Origin: Chitinophaga pinensis
Lineage (GTDB): Bacteria; Bacteroidota; Bacteroidia; UKL13-3
Direction: 5' to 3'
NCBI GenBank assembly: GCA_945875195.1
Contig: CAMCJW010000136.1
Location: forward strand, 1-7,593
DNA: 7,593 bases
Position numbers and translations under genes: made by a program. Shown here one piece after another: positions 6,827-7,593 of the stretch (within the stretch, counting starts at the first letter, position 1; every line of letters starts with the position of its first letter). The notes beneath the pieces were generated by a model. The model searched no databases. It saw nothing but the letters and a program-made list of their open reading frames with translations, and was not told where the DNA came from.

Positions 6827-7315
6827 CTAAACCACCGGCTTAAATTGTTCAAATGCCTGCATGCAACTATTGCAATAATGCAAACTGCGGCAAAGTGTTG
6901 GTCCAAAAGGCGTTTTCATATCCACATTTTTGCTACCACAAAAAGGACATTCAATATTCTCTAGGAGCTCTTGAGTAATTTCACCCTGGTGTTTTGGGGG
7001 AGGAGCAAGGCCATGTTTTTTGAGGTGTTGCCTGCCACGCTCGGTGATGAGATTGCTGTTCCAAGGTTTGTTAAAAGTAGTTCTTACTTCCACTTCTTTA
7101 ATTCCTAAATCTATTAAACAAGTATGTACCATTTTTTCCATTTCCCTAATGGCAGGGCAACCAGAAAAAGTTGGCGTCATTTCTACAAATGCCTTTTGTT
7201 GATCACTACTCAAAATAATACCGGTAATAATACCCATATCAACCATAGAAATTGTCGGAATCTCAGGATCCATTACCGTTTCTAATGCATTCCACAATGT
7301 TTGTTCTGTAATCAT
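6827..7315 (-). CDS. paaD: Phenylacetyl-CoA epoxidase assembly factor PaaD
   Basis: PaaD (also called PaaJ) is the small cytosolic protein of the PaaABCDE phenylacetyl-CoA epoxidase cluster, needed for the active oxygenase and thought to act in iron or Fe-S centre maturation. The 162 residues hold two parts. A MIP18/DUF59 domain (about 1-85) has DPEIPTISMVDMGII (16-30) and TPTFSGCPA (47-55) with the conserved Cys53. A PaaD-specific C-terminal zinc ribbon (121-159) has C123/C126, C142 and C148/C151, ending in CMQAFEQFKPV; this tail separates PaaD from SufT-like DUF59 proteins. The ATG at 7315 follows an A-run (AAAAAAAT) with no Shine-Dalgarno. No paaA, paaB, paaC or paaE is visible: upstream lie 278 repeat-rich non-coding bases, downstream unrelated envelope genes. 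The rest of the cluster may lie beyond the right edge. Confidence 0.92.
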   Translation of the reverse strand: MITEQTLWNALETVMDPEIPTISMVDMGIITGIILSSDQQKAFVEMTPTFSGCPAIREMEKMVHTCLIDLGIKEVEVRTTFNKPWNSNLITERGRQHLKKHGLAPPPKHQGEITQELLENIECPFCGSKNVDMKTPFGPTLCRSLHYCNSCMQAFEQFKPVV

Positions 7316-7322
7316 ATTTTTT

Positions 7323-7350
7323 TGCTTTTGGCTACTAGCTTCTGGCTACT
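7323..7350 (-). repeat. Heptamer array A (AGNNGCY, minus orientation)
   Basis: Read on the minus strand, four consecutive 7-base units occur: AGTAGCC, AGAAGCT, AGTAGCC and the decayed AAAAGCA. The phase is exact. The array ends eight bases before the paaD start, so it lies in the paaD leader or promoter. It is inverted relative to array B and can pair imperfectly with it. Confidence 0.7.
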
Positions 7351-7394
7351 TGCATTTTGCGACAGTAAAAGTAATTAATTTTAAGAATATCTTA

Positions 7395-7404
7395 TAGAAT
7401 TCTA
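7395..7404. repeat. 10-bp perfect palindrome beside array B
   Basis: TAGAATTCTA is self-complementary and touches the first unit of heptamer array B. It lies about 80-90 bases before the paaD start. It may be a regulator half-site pair or simple chance in AT-rich DNA. Confidence 0.25.
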
Positions 7405-7438
7405 GTTGCTAGAGGCCAGAGGCTAGAAGCCAGCAGCT
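7404..7438 (+). repeat. Heptamer array B (AGNNGCY, plus orientation)
   Basis: Five consecutive in-phase heptamers read AGTTGCT, AGAGGCC, AGAGGCT, AGAAGCC and AGCAGCT; all fit AGNNGCY. Fifty-three bases separate it from the inverted array A at 7323-7350. Together they could form a long imperfect hairpin or cruciform upstream of paaD. Confidence 0.75.
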
Positions 7439-7518
7439 TGTTTGGTAAACCATTAAGAGATATAATCCTAGTAATTTTATTGGATACCATTTGCCTCAAT
7501 AGCATCAATAAATTTAAA

Positions 7519-7579
7519 TTCCGTCATTAAACTGACGCAATTCAATTGATTTCCGTCACTATACTGCCGCACTTCAATA
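7519..7579. promoter_or_regulatory. Tandem operator-like dyads at the right edge
   Basis: Two copies of a ~29-base unit start at 7519 and 7551 (24 of 29 bases identical, period 32, about three helical turns). Each holds an inverted pair: CCGTCA with TGACGC (7521-7526, 7533-7538) and CCGTCA with TGCCGC (7553-7558, 7565-7570), both 12 bases apart. The bases between the pairs also form a near-palindrome centred on CAATTG (7543-7548). The layout fits binding sites for a dimeric regulator, probably of a gene beyond the window; more copies could follow. Confidence 0.5.
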
Positions 7580-7593
7580 TTTTTGTATCATTA

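Noticed and set aside
5..7500. An 11-base inverted match (ATTGAGGCAAA at 5-15 and TTTGCCTCAAT at 7490-7500) near the two window ends, suggestive of element termini.
   Set aside because: More than ten 11-base inverted matches are expected by chance in a window this size, the genes between are ordinary chromosomal ones, and there is no recombinase.
7482..7587. A short minus-strand open frame ending in MTEFKFIDAIEANGIQ.
   Set aside because: It overlaps the dyad repeats, has only a GTG or internal ATG start, and matches no family I know. The two repeat units fall in different frames because the period is 32, which argues against coding.

Overview
The window looks like a chromosomal segment from a member of the Bacteroidota, perhaps a Chitinophagales- or Sphingobacteriales-like lineage. 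The evidence is AT-rich sequence with A/T-rich leaders in place of Shine-Dalgarno sites, a bacillithiol-type BshA, a PorV/PorQ-family outer-membrane barrel, Bacteroidota-style signal peptides, and one textbook Bacteroidota promoter (TTTG, 19 bases, TAAATTTG). All seven convincing genes are on the minus strand, so transcription runs from high to low coordinates. I see no mobile element, CRISPR array, tRNA or rRNA.

In transcription order: (1) 7593-7316 is non-coding and holds a tandem pair of dyad-symmetric ~30-bp repeats at the window edge and two opposed arrays of a degenerate heptamer (AGNNGCY). (2) paaD (7315-6827) is an Fe-S/epoxidase assembly factor without its usual paa partners in view. 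(3) A PgpB-like PAP2 lipid phosphatase (6788-6018) is followed after 15 bases by an MJ1255-type glycosyltransferase (6002-4956); together they suggest an envelope-lipid or glycan module. (4) A 127-base gap carries a 16-bp palindromic repeat and the strong promoter of thiL (4828-3794), which may be transcribed as a leaderless mRNA. (5) After an AT-rich hairpin come the PorV/PorQ-like barrel (3731-2730) and an NHL/beta-propeller lipoprotein (2742-1474). They overlap by 13 bases and are probably translationally coupled. (6) A hairpin terminator and a second copy of the 16-bp palindromic repeat lie before bshA (1340-213), the first glycosyltransferase of bacillithiol synthesis. bshA is followed by a good intrinsic terminator and a second weaker one near the left edge.

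Most genes are ordinary core or envelope genes. I found no convincing new multi-gene system. The less-explained signals are non-coding: the operator-like dyads at the right edge, the heptamer arrays in front of paaD, the shared palindrome near thiL and bshA, and the promoter that abuts the thiL start codon.
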